A stretch of 64,000 nt of DNA from CAYUQT01 sp964596165 (lineage in GTDB: Bacteria > Planctomycetota > Phycisphaerae > UBA1845 > JAFGLZ01). The position numbers and the translations under genes were made by a program. The stretch is from NCBI GenBank assembly GCA_964596165.1, contig CAZQTW010000031.1:6285-70284 (forward strand), given 5' to 3'. Positions within the stretch are counted from its first letter, which is position 1; every line of letters begins with the position of its first letter. Shown here in pieces: positions 17,707 through 26,900 of the stretch. Below the pieces are notes generated by a model. That model had not been told where the DNA came from. It was given only the letters and a program-made list of their open reading frames with translations, and made no database searches.

Positions 17707-20700
17707 ATGCCGTCCATCGTCATCTCGATGCTTGGCATCATCTTCGGTGCTCCGCCCGCAACCGCGACGCGCGATTCCGCCCCGAGAACCGCCGGCCTTG
17801 CGCCGATGCTCCGATTCTCCGACCAAACGGGCGGATGGGCCGGACTGCGGTTGGCGGACCCCCCTGTGGAGCTGCTTGCCGATTCCGCCGAACAAACACC
17901 CACGGCCACACTCCATGTCAAGGGGTGCGATGTGGCCGACGTCTGCAAGGGAAACACGTTCAGCCGCGTGCATTCAACACGGCAGGGACTGCTCGAAGTC
18001 ACCCGGACCTCGCGGTCGGCTCAGTGGTCTTCACGTTCGATCTTCCGCGTGGACGAACGATGCGGTCGCATCACGCGACGCGTCGGGTGGACCTACACCG
18101 GCGATGACGCCGTCGAAGTATCCCGGGCCGTGTTGCGAGTGCCCCGCCTTCGATTCGACGGCGACCCGACGGGCTTCTGCCTCCTCCCGGCCGCTTGGCC
18201 GGCCCGGCCGACGACCTTCGCCGCCCTGCAACCGGGACGACGCACGTCCGAATCGAACTGGCTGACGGGGCAATCCGGCATCATGGTCGCCCACGCGCCC
18301 AAACTCGGCTTGTCCGTCTTCGTGGGACACGAGCTGTCGCTGGACGGCGCCATAGCCGGAATCGAGGAGGAGTCGGACGGGATCAACCTCTGTCACTACC
18401 TGAAGACGACCGGCCGAATCGTTTCGGGACAGACGTGGGATGTCGGCATCCAACACATCCAGATCGTTCGCGGCGACTGGCAGGCAACCCTGAGTGCCCT
18501 GGCGGACTTCAGCGAGTCGCTGGGCAACGGTCCGCCGCCGGACTCGCCGCAATGGCTGGATCGCTGCGTGGTTTACTCGTGCTATCCGCATGGCCCGATC
18601 GATGCAGGCTTCAACGCGGGCGGAGGCTTCGCCGGGTTGGAAAAGCAATTGGCGTACTTGGCCAAGCTCGGCGCCAACACGATATGGCTGAACCCGACGT
18701 ATACCGAACCGCCGGGCATCTACACCATCCATGACCATCGCGCCGTCGCCGGAGCCCTGGGTACCGAAGAGGACCTGAAGCGGTTCGTCCGCAGCGCTCA
18801 CACCCTCGGTCTGCGGGTCTGGCTGGACCTGGTTTCACACGGACCCGCTCAGGACAGCCCGGATGCCCGCAAGGCGCCGCCCGAGGCCTGGGCCCGCAAT
18901 CGCGACGGCAGCCTCTGCATGAGTTGGGGCACCAATCTCACGGGCGACTACTCGCACCCCGCCTGGCAGACATACATGAGCGACGTCGCCGCTTACTGGG
19001 TCGAACGATTCGGCATCGACGGCTTCCGCCACGATTGCGGCTTCGGAAGCAGCGGTTTGAACTGGTCGCCCGATTCCCCGTACAGACCCAGTGCGGCCGC
19101 CCCGTTCGGCGGCGTGATGATGACCCAGGCCGTCCGCAATCGCATCCGGCGGATCCGTGCCGACGCCGCAGTGTTCTCGGAAACCGGCGGGCCGCTCTTC
19201 TTCCGGTCGGCGGACCTGATCTACGACTATCCCTTCTACCTCGCATGCCGCGAGCTGACATACGGCACCACGATCGAACAGTGGATCCCTCGCATGCGCC
19301 GTTGGCTGCAGCTCTATCAGGCCACGTACCCCCGCCGCACCCTCCGCGGTCTGGTTCGGTTCGTCGAGAACCACGATACGGTTCGGGCAACCCGGTTCTT
19401 CGGCGTCGGACCGGCTCAGGCCCTGACCGCCCTGGCGATCTTTTGCCGCGGCACACCCATGCTCTACCAGGAACAGGAGATCGGCTTCGGACCGGTGCTT
19501 CGCGACTGGCTCGCGCTTCGAAACCGCCTGCCCGAACTTCACCTGGGCTCAGCCGACTATGAAGCCGTTCATAGTTCGGATCCGGGCGTCCTGCCCATCC
19601 TGCGACGGACGGATACGGCGGCGGCGGTGGCGGCCGTCAACCTGTCGGGCCGAACGGTGCAAACCACGCTGTCCTGGCCGGCGGAGATCGCCGAAGCCCT
19701 GCCGGTCATCCAATCGATCGAGACGGGACGATCGATATCCACGGGCCGCAATGGCTGCACCGTCACCATTCCGGCTTACAGGACAATCGTTCTGGCATTG
19801 CGGACCACGCCGGCCGACGGGATCGGTTCACGACAGTCGGCATCCTCGGCCACGTCCACGTCGCCTCCCGTCACGACCCTCGTGGCAGGCGAATCCTTTC
19901 GCCCACTGACCGGCGGACAAACCGAATATCGTATCACATTGCACCCGGCCACGGACTGGTATGTCGAGACGGCCGAGGGTGTCCTCGCCGACGAGTTCGT
20001 GGAGCGCCACCGCCCCGGTCCGTTTCCCACCCGCGAACCCTGTTGGAGGCCATTGGGGTTCGGACTCTGGGACACGACTCGATGGGCCGCGATCGGCTTC
20101 CGCTCGGCCGACGGACGAGCGGTGCGGATCGGTCGAATCGACGTCCCCCGCCTGGTTGATGCGCGGATTGAGGACGCCTCGAACGTTGGACGAGATGTCC
20201 AAGTCGTTCTTGTGACCCATGACAGGGGCGATCGGCCGTACGAGATCAGCGATGGCCTATCGTCAAACCGTTCGGCCATCTTCCACCCTTGCCAGGGGGT
20301 GCCTGAACCGGCACAGTCTCCGTCGGCTGCGTTACAAGAGAATGCCTCCGCAAACCGCCCCCCATCCCTCTTTGGCAAGGAAGGCAGTAGAATCGACCCC
20401 CTTTCTGCGCAGCGGAGTGGTGGACCTCTGACAAACGTGGATCCCTTCTATGTCATGCTTGAGAACGCTCACTACCGACTTCGACTCGCCCGCCGGCATG
20501 GCGGAACGATCGCCGCACTCGAGCTGGGCAACACCGAGCTGCCGCATGTCGACGCTGCCGAAGTGTCGTCCGACCTTTACAGCGATTGGGGCCTCTACGC
20601 CAAAGGACGTTACGCCGGCACGCGCGAAGAACCAAAACCGAGGCTGACCCTTCACAAAGCGGATGGCCGTTGCGAGGTGACATTCACGGGAAGACTCAAG

Positions 20701-21201
20701 GGCAGTTCCTGGAACGGCGTTCAGCAGGGCCATCCGCTCGAACCGCCCACTCGATACCGCCTCGCATATCAGGTGAATGACTCGCCTGTGGTGCTCCTGA
20801 CCTTCGGGCTTACCGGTGAAGTCGACCGACCGGCGACCGGCGCATTCTTCGCGCTTCGGTGGAGGATTTGCGGCGTGCGGTCCTGGTCGGTGGCCACGGG
20901 GGGAAAGCAAACCTCCGGACGGCCGGGTGAACGAACCGGTCAACGGGTCTTCGAATCCGCCCTGCTCACCGTCGCGGATGCTGAGTGGACGATCTCGCTT
21001 CACACCTCGGCCGGCCGCATCATACTCCGTCGGCACAGCCGCGCCGTCGTCCAGCCCGCCAATACGTTCCTTCTCGACCATGGTCCGGACACGATGGATC
21101 TGTTCGTGGCTTTGCTGAACGGAAACCCCGTCGATCTGAAGGCGGACAAGGAGTATGCCACGACCGTCGAGCTGGTGCTGAATCCGCACACGGCGCACTG
21201 A
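17707..21201 (+). CDS. Secreted GH13 (alpha-amylase type) glycosidase-like protein, very long
   Basis: 1164 residues from ATG 17707, which opens a signal peptide (PSIVISMLGIIFGAPPATA). A beta-sandwich-like region (about 25-280) precedes a TIM barrel (about 288-620) with the four GH13 regions: WLDLVSH, GFRHDCGFG (nucleophile D443), VFSETGG (acid E492) and FVENHDT (D557). All three catalytic acids are present, so an active alpha-glucan or related hydrolase is likely. The region I motif lacks the usual Asn-His end. After the barrel come extra beta-rich segments (about 640-1160). Between them (about residues 880-905) is a stretch translated from an interspersed repeat (PPSLFGKEG). It is divergent from the Pro-rich protein gene. 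Confidence 0.85.
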   Translation: MPSIVISMLGIIFGAPPATATRDSAPRTAGLAPMLRFSDQTGGWAGLRLADPPVELLADSAEQTPTATLHVKGCDVADVCKGNTFSRVHSTRQGLLEVTRTSRSAQWSSRSIFRVDERCGRITRRVGWTYTGDDAVEVSRAVLRVPRLRFDGDPTGFCLLPAAWPARPTTFAALQPGRRTSESNWLTGQSGIMVAHAPKLGLSVFVGHELSLDGAIAGIEEESDGINLCHYLKTTGRIVSGQTWDVGIQHIQIVRGDWQATLSALADFSESLGNGPPPDSPQWLDRCVVYSCYPHGPIDAGFNAGGGFAGLEKQLAYLAKLGANTIWLNPTYTEPPGIYTIHDHRAVAGALGTEEDLKRFVRSAHTLGLRVWLDLVSHGPAQDSPDARKAPPEAWARNRDGSLCMSWGTNLTGDYSHPAWQTYMSDVAAYWVERFGIDGFRHDCGFGSSGLNWSPDSPYRPSAAAPFGGVMMTQAVRNRIRRIRADAAVFSETGGPLFFRSADLIYDYPFYLACRELTYGTTIEQWIPRMRRWLQLYQATYPRRTLRGLVRFVENHDTVRATRFFGVGPAQALTALAIFCRGTPMLYQEQEIGFGPVLRDWLALRNRLPELHLGSADYEAVHSSDPGVLPILRRTDTAAAVAAVNLSGRTVQTTLSWPAEIAEALPVIQSIETGRSISTGRNGCTVTIPAYRTIVLALRTTPADGIGSRQSASSATSTSPPVTTLVAGESFRPLTGGQTEYRITLHPATDWYVETAEGVLADEFVERHRPGPFPTREPCWRPLGFGLWDTTRWAAIGFRSADGRAVRIGRIDVPRLVDARIEDASNVGRDVQVVLVTHDRGDRPYEISDGLSSNRSAIFHPCQGVPEPAQSPSAALQENASANRPPSLFGKEGSRIDPLSAQRSGGPLTNVDPFYVMLENAHYRLRLARRHGGTIAALELGNTELPHVDAAEVSSDLYSDWGLYAKGRYAGTREEPKPRLTLHKADGRCEVTFTGRLKGSSWNGVQQGHPLEPPTRYRLAYQVNDSPVVLLTFGLTGEVDRPATGAFFALRWRICGVRSWSVATGGKQTSGRPGERTGQRVFESALLTVADAEWTISLHTSAGRIILRRHSRAVVQPANTFLLDHGPDTMDLFVALLNGNPVDLKADKEYATTVELVLNPHTAH
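20357..20387. repeat. Interspersed palindrome-like element inside the GH13 coding region
   Basis: An imperfect palindrome built from CCCTCTTT and AAGGAAGG lies in frame in the GH13 gene and is translated as PPSLFGKEG. Related elements lie in gaps at 23861-23895 and 30708-30738. The surrounding protein is low-complexity, as expected for an insertion into a linker. Confidence 0.5.
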
Positions 21202-21550
21202 CGCGTCGCGCGCCCGGCAGATCGAAACGCGGGACTCGCGGTGCGGCGGTCGGGTGTCAACTGTCGCGGAATGGGGTCTTGGGTTTGGAGGTTACGGTCC
21301 CCCAAGCACGTACGGCATTAGGCTCGGGGCGGAATCGCACTCACCCTTCCGTAGGTCTGATCGTCGCCGGCCGTCGGCGGGAATTGTCGAACGTACGACG
21401 TCCTATAACGAATCGCCCGCCACACGGAAACCGCAGCAATTCGTTGGGCTCGGCTTGCTGGGAGCGCTGCGGGTTGCATAGGATATGTAGCATCCTATCG
21501 CGCGTCGAAGGGCGGGCGCGCCGACATACGGCAAGGGGTGAGGAAGATAT
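21202..21550. promoter_or_regulatory. 349-base gap upstream of the C1A protease gene, with one inverted repeat
   Basis: No credible gene. The notable feature is the 7-base inverted repeat ATAGGAT / ATCCTAT (21478-21484 and 21492-21498) with a 7-base spacer, about 50 bases before the protease start. It could be an operator or part of the promoter region. The rest is unremarkable GC-rich sequence. Confidence 0.35.
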
Positions 21551-22810
21551 ATGAATCGCTGGGCGCTCGTCGTCATCGCTCTTGGAACAGGACTGTCGGC
21601 GTTCGGGCAGGAAGCACCCGCGGATCCGGTCTTGCCGAGCAGCTTCAGCCTGAGGCCGGACTATGTGACCCCCGTCAGGAACCAGGGTTCCTGCGGAAGC
21701 TGTTGGGCCTTTGCCACGTACGGGGCGCTCGAGAGCGCGATTCTAAAGGCCGGTGGCCCGGCGATGGACTTTTCTGAGAATCATCTGAAGAACTACCACG
21801 GTTTCGATTCGGGTCCCTGCGACGGCGGAAGCATCGCCCAAAGCATCGCTTACATGAGCCGACTGGACGGGCCCGTAGCCGAGGCCGACGATCCCTATCA
21901 CCCCTATGACGACCGGCCGTCGCCCGGCGGGCCGCGTCGGGCCTTTCTGACCGACGTCACCATCTGGACCACGCCCACGGACATGAAAACCGCAATCATG
22001 ACCATCGGCGCGCTGGATACGTCGATGCTGTGGGACTCAAAGTATTACAGAAAGTCCGACTACACCTACTACTGCCCGACCACAGGCAGCTTCGACCATG
22101 AAGTAACCATCGTCGGCTGGGACGATCTGAAGGTGACGGCCGGCGGAGTCGGGGCGTGGCTGGTCAAGAACAGCTGGGGCACGAGTTGGGGCAACGGGGG
22201 TTACTTCTGGCTTTCGTACGCCGACGCCATGGGAGGTAAGTTCGGCGCATCCTTCGAAGCGGACCTCAACGACGAGATCACCGGCGTTCACTACTACGAC
22301 TACTATGGCCGCATGCTGCTATTCGACAGCCCGTACGCGATGAACGTCTTTCGAACCGATGGCCCGGAGCAGTTGGGTGCCGTCGGACTCTGGAGCGTCC
22401 AGGACGGGGCAAGCTATGAGCTGAGGATCTATGACACCTTCGCCGACGGTTCGCCCAGCGGACTGCGCGCCTCGAAAACCGGTACGATCGACAAGATGGG
22501 CTACCACGTGATCGACCTTGACGCGTCGATCTCATTCGGACCGGACGACGACTTTGCCGTGTGGCTGAAGTTCACCGATGCCGGCGATACGCCTCAGGCC
22601 TTTGACTGCCGAATACCGACGTTCAGTTCGAACTGTGTGGCCAATCCGGGTGAGAGCTTCTACAGCTACGACGGGATCGGCTGGACCGACTTCTACACGT
22701 ACAACAACACGGCCAACTTCTGCATCAAGGCCTTCATGGTGCCCGAGCCGAGCACGATCGGGCTGCTCGCCTGGGGGTGTCTGATGCTGGCGAGGCGGCG
22801 GGGACGATAG
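21551..22810 (+). CDS. Papain-like (C1A) cysteine protease with lectin-like domain and PEP-CTERM signal
   Basis: 419 residues. Signal peptide (1-20, ending AFGQ). Peptidase C1A domain (about 28-240): oxyanion Q45 and catalytic C51 in RNQGSCGSCWAF, H183 in FDHEVTIVGWDD, N207 in VKNSWGTSWGNGGYFWLSY; all key residues are present. The following beta domain (about 245-390, MLLFDSPYAMNVFRT ... NNTANFCIKAFM) matches the lectin-like domain often fused to bacterial C1A peptidases. The C-terminus VPEPSTIGLLAWGCLMLARRRGR, taken as VPEPST plus helix plus RRR, is a PEP-CTERM sorting signal, so the protein should be processed by an exosortase and released or anchored at the surface. No propeptide of usual size is seen. 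Confidence 0.92.
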   Translation: MNRWALVVIALGTGLSAFGQEAPADPVLPSSFSLRPDYVTPVRNQGSCGSCWAFATYGALESAILKAGGPAMDFSENHLKNYHGFDSGPCDGGSIAQSIAYMSRLDGPVAEADDPYHPYDDRPSPGGPRRAFLTDVTIWTTPTDMKTAIMTIGALDTSMLWDSKYYRKSDYTYYCPTTGSFDHEVTIVGWDDLKVTAGGVGAWLVKNSWGTSWGNGGYFWLSYADAMGGKFGASFEADLNDEITGVHYYDYYGRMLLFDSPYAMNVFRTDGPEQLGAVGLWSVQDGASYELRIYDTFADGSPSGLRASKTGTIDKMGYHVIDLDASISFGPDDDFAVWLKFTDAGDTPQAFDCRIPTFSSNCVANPGESFYSYDGIGWTDFYTYNNTANFCIKAFMVPEPSTIGLLAWGCLMLARRRGR

Positions 22811-22942
22811 CGGGTCCCCCGTCGTTTCACCCGGAAGCCCGCCCGGCTCGGAACGACATCCGGATTCACATCCCGACACCCTGGCACGGCCACAGGCCGT
22901 ACCGGCCCGGCTCTGTTTGCAGGCAGATCCACTCCGTGAGAC

Positions 22943-23329
22943 CTACCAATCGGTGCTGACATTCGGATAGGCCCGGATCAGGGCATCCGGCGTCAGGATG
23001 CAGAGTCCTTCCAGTTGCGCGGTGGCGACAATGACGCGGTCGCACGGATCATTGTGAAGCAACGGAAGACTGCCCGAACGGATGAAGATCTGGGAAGTGA
23101 CCGGAAGCTCGTTGATTCCGTGATGCTCCAATACCTGCGCGACCCACTCCTGAGGCTCCAGGGGCAATTGCAGGGCTCCGCGGCGGCTCTTCACGGCGAT
23201 CTCAAAGGCGGTGATGGACGAGATGAACAGTGAATCGGCGCGCTCGCGGATGAGATCTTTTGCCCGCATGCTGAGCCGAGCCTGATCCGCAGCCAGCCAC
23301 AACAGCGTGCAGGTGTCCAGAAGGAGCAT
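22943..23329 (-). CDS. PIN-domain toxin (VapC-like)
   Basis: 128 residues. PIN fold acidic residues are visible: D5 in LLLDTCTLLWLA, E in ITAFEIAVKSRRG, and the DPCDRVIVATA block near residue 95. VapC-type toxins are Mg2+-dependent RNases, usually cutting tRNA or rRNA. The start codon directly abuts the stop of the antitoxin gene (TAGATG), as expected for a co-translated pair. Confidence 0.9.
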   Translation of the reverse strand: MLLLDTCTLLWLAADQARLSMRAKDLIRERADSLFISSITAFEIAVKSRRGALQLPLEPQEWVAQVLEHHGINELPVTSQIFIRSGSLPLLHNDPCDRVIVATAQLEGLCILTPDALIRAYPNVSTDW

Positions 23330-23566
23330 CTATCGGGCCTCCTCTGACCAGTCGGTCTCGCTGAGTGGTTGAGTGGGGTCTTCTCGGAAGTGGACTCCGG
23401 ACAGCTTGGGGCTGGTTCGAAGCGGATCGGCGGCGCGAGCAACAGGGCGAAGGTCGGCGATCGGTTTGCCGTTTCGACAGATTCGCACCCATTCGCCGCG
23501 CTCTTCGACGGCGGCCAGCAGGGCTGAGAGTTTGGTTTTTGCCTCGTGTGTGTTGACGCTGATCAT
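23330..23566 (-). CDS. Phd/YefM-type antitoxin of the VapC-like toxin
   Basis: 78 residues from ATG 23566, which has GAGGA seven bases upstream (a start at 23584 would add six residues). The sequence SVNTHEAKTKLSALLAAVEERGEWVRICRNGKPIADLRPV is the standard Phd/YefM N-terminal DNA-binding region. The C-terminal tail (FREDPTQPLSETDWSEEAR) is acidic and probably wraps the toxin. Antitoxin and complex are expected to repress their own promoter. Confidence 0.9.
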   Translation of the reverse strand: MISVNTHEAKTKLSALLAAVEERGEWVRICRNGKPIADLRPVARAADPLRTSPKLSGVHFREDPTQPLSETDWSEEAR

Positions 23567-23590
23567 GGTTGATTCCTCGATCATATCATC

Positions 23591-23624
23591 GGTACAATAA
23601 CTTAGTCTAGTTTAGTTTAGTACC
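23591..23624 (-). promoter_or_regulatory. Possible promoter/operator of the VapBC-type module
   Basis: AT-rich island in GC-rich surroundings directly upstream of the antitoxin gene. It has three close repeats of TTAG/TTTAG (23602-23620) flanked by GGTAC (23591-23595) and GTACC (23620-23624) in inverted orientation. Self-repression by the antitoxin is the family norm; the exact binding site is a guess. Confidence 0.4.
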
Positions 23625-23904
23625 TTACTACCTGGAAGGCAAGCCGATAAGTGCTGACAGATGTGGCGGCGTGTGAAACACACCCTACAACACCCCCTCA
23701 CGGTCGTAGCGCTGATTCGGACCGGTCGCTTGCGCGACGCGGCTCTGTATGAGCGATTGACCCCGCTGAGGACAGCTCGACTGAGCTCGCCGAAGTCAGC
23801 GGGGCTCGGCGCGCGACGCGGCTTTCCTGTCTGCACCGGGGCACGTGACGAGAGCCGAGACCTCTCCCAACCACTCCTCAATAAGGAGGGGAGAAACGGC
23901 CCCC
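23625..23904. repeat. Repeat-rich gap of 280 bases
   Basis: No gene. It holds GCGGCGTGTGAAACACACC (23666-23684, a near copy lies at 29275-29293), a 9-base inverted repeat CCCCGCTGA / TCAGCGGGG (23761-23769 and 23796-23804), and a palindrome-like CCTCTCCC...CTCCTCAATAAGGAGGGGAG element (23861-23895) related to those at 20357 and 30708. Confidence 0.55.
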
Positions 23905-26900
23905 CTACTTTACCGGGAGGGTCAGCCATATTGTCGGCAGATCGGCGCCGACGGGGACGGCGGTGCCCTCCTGGTGTGGCCAGCCGGTGGCGCTGGTGTA
24001 CGGTCCGACGTCGATCCACGACGAGCCCCGGCGGCCATCGGTCAGCGCAAACCTCAAGCAGAAGTTGCGGACCTTCATGAAGTCGCCGCCGGGGTTCTTG
24101 ATCACCAGCCGGTTCGTCGGGCCGATCGTCCTGATCGCTTCGGATGACAGCGCGACCTTGCCGGACGCCCACTCCGTATCGGAGTTGGACAGCGGCGTCG
24201 AGCCGATCTTCACATCGTTGAAGTAGATGAAGGACTCGTACTGGCCGCCGTTAACGCCGGCGTGGTCGAGCGTGACCTCGGCGGAGGCGATCTTGCCCAG
24301 GTCGGCGACGGGGAGGTCGTTCAGCGGCTCGGGCGGCGGCAGGAAGGCCAGGCCGGGCTTGTCGCTTTGGATCTCGACGGCCATCACCTGATCGGCCAGC
24401 ACGATTCGAGGCTGGCCCCAGCAGGACCAGTCGGAGTTGGAATCGTTCGCCGGGCCGACGTCGGAGATCAGCTTGATCGTGACCCGCTTGCCCGCGAAGG
24501 GTGACAGGTCCACCTTGTGAGTGGCCCACCGCTCGCGAACGGCATACTGTCGGGCGAACACCTCCGTCGGCTTGTCGCCGTCGATCACGATCACCTTGAA
24601 CAGACATCCGTCGGTGGTGGTCGAGCCGTCGCGGAAGCCGACGGCGAATTCGAGCTGCGGCCTGCCCTGGGGCAGATCGACCGGGGTGGCCGCGAAGGCA
24701 TAACCCACACCTCGCATGTATGGTGGGTGCATGAATATCGACGGCATCGGTAGGCCACCGACGCGCTCCTCGCTCATCAGAACCGCCGCGCCGCTGCCCT
24801 CGGGGTTGACGGCCTGCTCAACGCCGCCGCGGACGCACTCACCCGAGGCCATCTCCGAGGTCTTCGCGAGTTCGGCGACGACCCACTGCGTGGGCCGGGT
24901 TCGCAGATAGCGGGTCGCTTCACTCCGATGAGGACCATATTGGGCGCGCAGATTGACGGACTCCACCACCGGGCGGTCGGGCAGGGTGAGGGCCCATGTC
25001 AGCGTCCGGGACTCGCCTGGGCGCAGGTTGATCGTGGTTGCCGAAGGCTCGACACGCCAGCCCTGCGGGATGGCCAGGCTGACGGTCGTGTCCGCCGCAT
25101 CGGGCAGGTGGCTCTTCACCGTCGTCCGCAACGGCCACGGTCGGCCGGAAACGAGGGGTTGATCCCCGGATTCAAACGTCAGGTCGAACGCCGGAACCGC
25201 CGTCATGTCGACCCAGCGTTCACCGAGATCTGTCTCGCCAGCGCCCTTGAGTCGAAGCCTGAACCAACAGCGTTCATAAGGCTTCTGATCAGCCGGCAAC
25301 TTCAGATTGAACGTCGTGCAGAATCGCCCCAGCGCACTCTCTGCTGCGACCTTGAACTCTCCGATTGCGTGCTGAAGGCCGCTCGACGACACGCGCTCGA
25401 TCGTCAACGTCCATGGGTTCCCGAAATGGGATGTGAGTCTCAGTCCTCCGGAGGCGGACGTGCCGGCTATCAGTTCTGTTCGCGGCAGCGTGATCCGCCA
25501 CGCGACTGAGTCAGGCAGTTCCTCCGGACCAGGCCGTCCGCGGTTCTGTTGACCGGCCTCAGGACGCGCCGGCTCGTTGACCAGCCGATACTTGATGGCT
25601 CCCTTGACGGGCATGACGGTAACTTCAGCCGGACCGTGGCGAACCGGTGCGACGCCGATCTGTTTGCCTGATTTGTCGTGGGCCGTCGCGCTGAATCGGT
25701 AGCTCCTCTTGCAGCCGAGCCAGTCGGTCGACACCGTGACCTCCTCACACTTGGTGGCCGGAATGATCCGCCAGGCCGCCTTGCCGTCGTGTTTGACCGA
25801 GACCGCACCGCGGGCCGCGATCATTGGCGTGCGGACGATCTGGTCGCGGGAGTCGAGATACAAGTAGTCGCGGCACTGAACAAGCTCGTGTCGCGTGTCG
25901 CCGACGATTGCCGAGTAGGCCAGGATGTCGTCCGGCTTGCGCGCGACGAAACCATACGAAGGCAGGCGGTAGTCCTTGCCATCGACACGCACGACCCACT
26001 CATGCTCGGGGCTCAGATTCGCCCAGACCTCCAGGCCGTTCTCGTAAAGGATGTTACTCTGCCGTCGTTTGTAGGCGTCGGTAATCAGGGCCGTCGAGCT
26101 GTCGACGATCTTGCCGCCGTCGAAGTAGCCGATGCGTTTGACCGGCACCATCGTATACCGCTGCTGAAGCGCCTGGAGCAGAAAGTACGACTTGAGCGTG
26201 CCGTCGAGGCCCCAGTCGTCGGCCAGGAAACCGATGTGTCCGAACACGATCGTGCTGGTGTGGAACTTGTCGAAGTAGGGGCTGAGCCGCGAGCGGTCCT
26301 TGGTCCAGTCACCCCGCTCGCCGTAGTACATGCTCGGCATGCCCATGCCGAAGTCGGTCATCAGCGGGTGCATCTTGAGCAGGTCGAAATCGACGATCGG
26401 CTCGATCCGATGACCGGTTCCATAGGGAACCATCTGGCCGTAATTGCCGTCCACGATGCCGGCGTAGAACCACTGGTGACAGCCTTCACTAAAGACGGGT
26501 CCGTGGTGCGCCTTGCTCTCGTTCCACAGCAGGCGGGCGAAGGCATTGAACTGCGTGCGGAACATGCCCGCGCCGGGCGTCCGGGCGTCGTAGTCGGTTC
26601 GCCCCCAGGGCGTGTACGCGGTGTGGACGTCGCAGTACTGGGCGTTCGTGCCGAACTTCTCGTGGATTCGCGGGGCGTAGTAGGCCTCCTTCTCGGCGGC
26701 CCGCAGTGGCTTGAGGGCGTAGCAGCGTGGCCAGGCGCGCTGCCAGGTGCCGTCGGGGTTCAGGCAGACGTCGTCCTCGTTCCAGTTCGAGTTGACGGGG
26801 GCGAAATCAACGTAGTTCGTGTAGGTGCCGAAGCGATAGCCTAGGCCGCGGAGCCACTTGCTGTATTCGATCAGACCCTGGTCACCGATTCGCGGCGCGG

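Noticed and set aside
22886..22900. ACGGCC-ACA-GGCCGT hairpin between protease and VapC genes
   Set aside because: Only six pairs and no U-tract; too weak to call a terminator.
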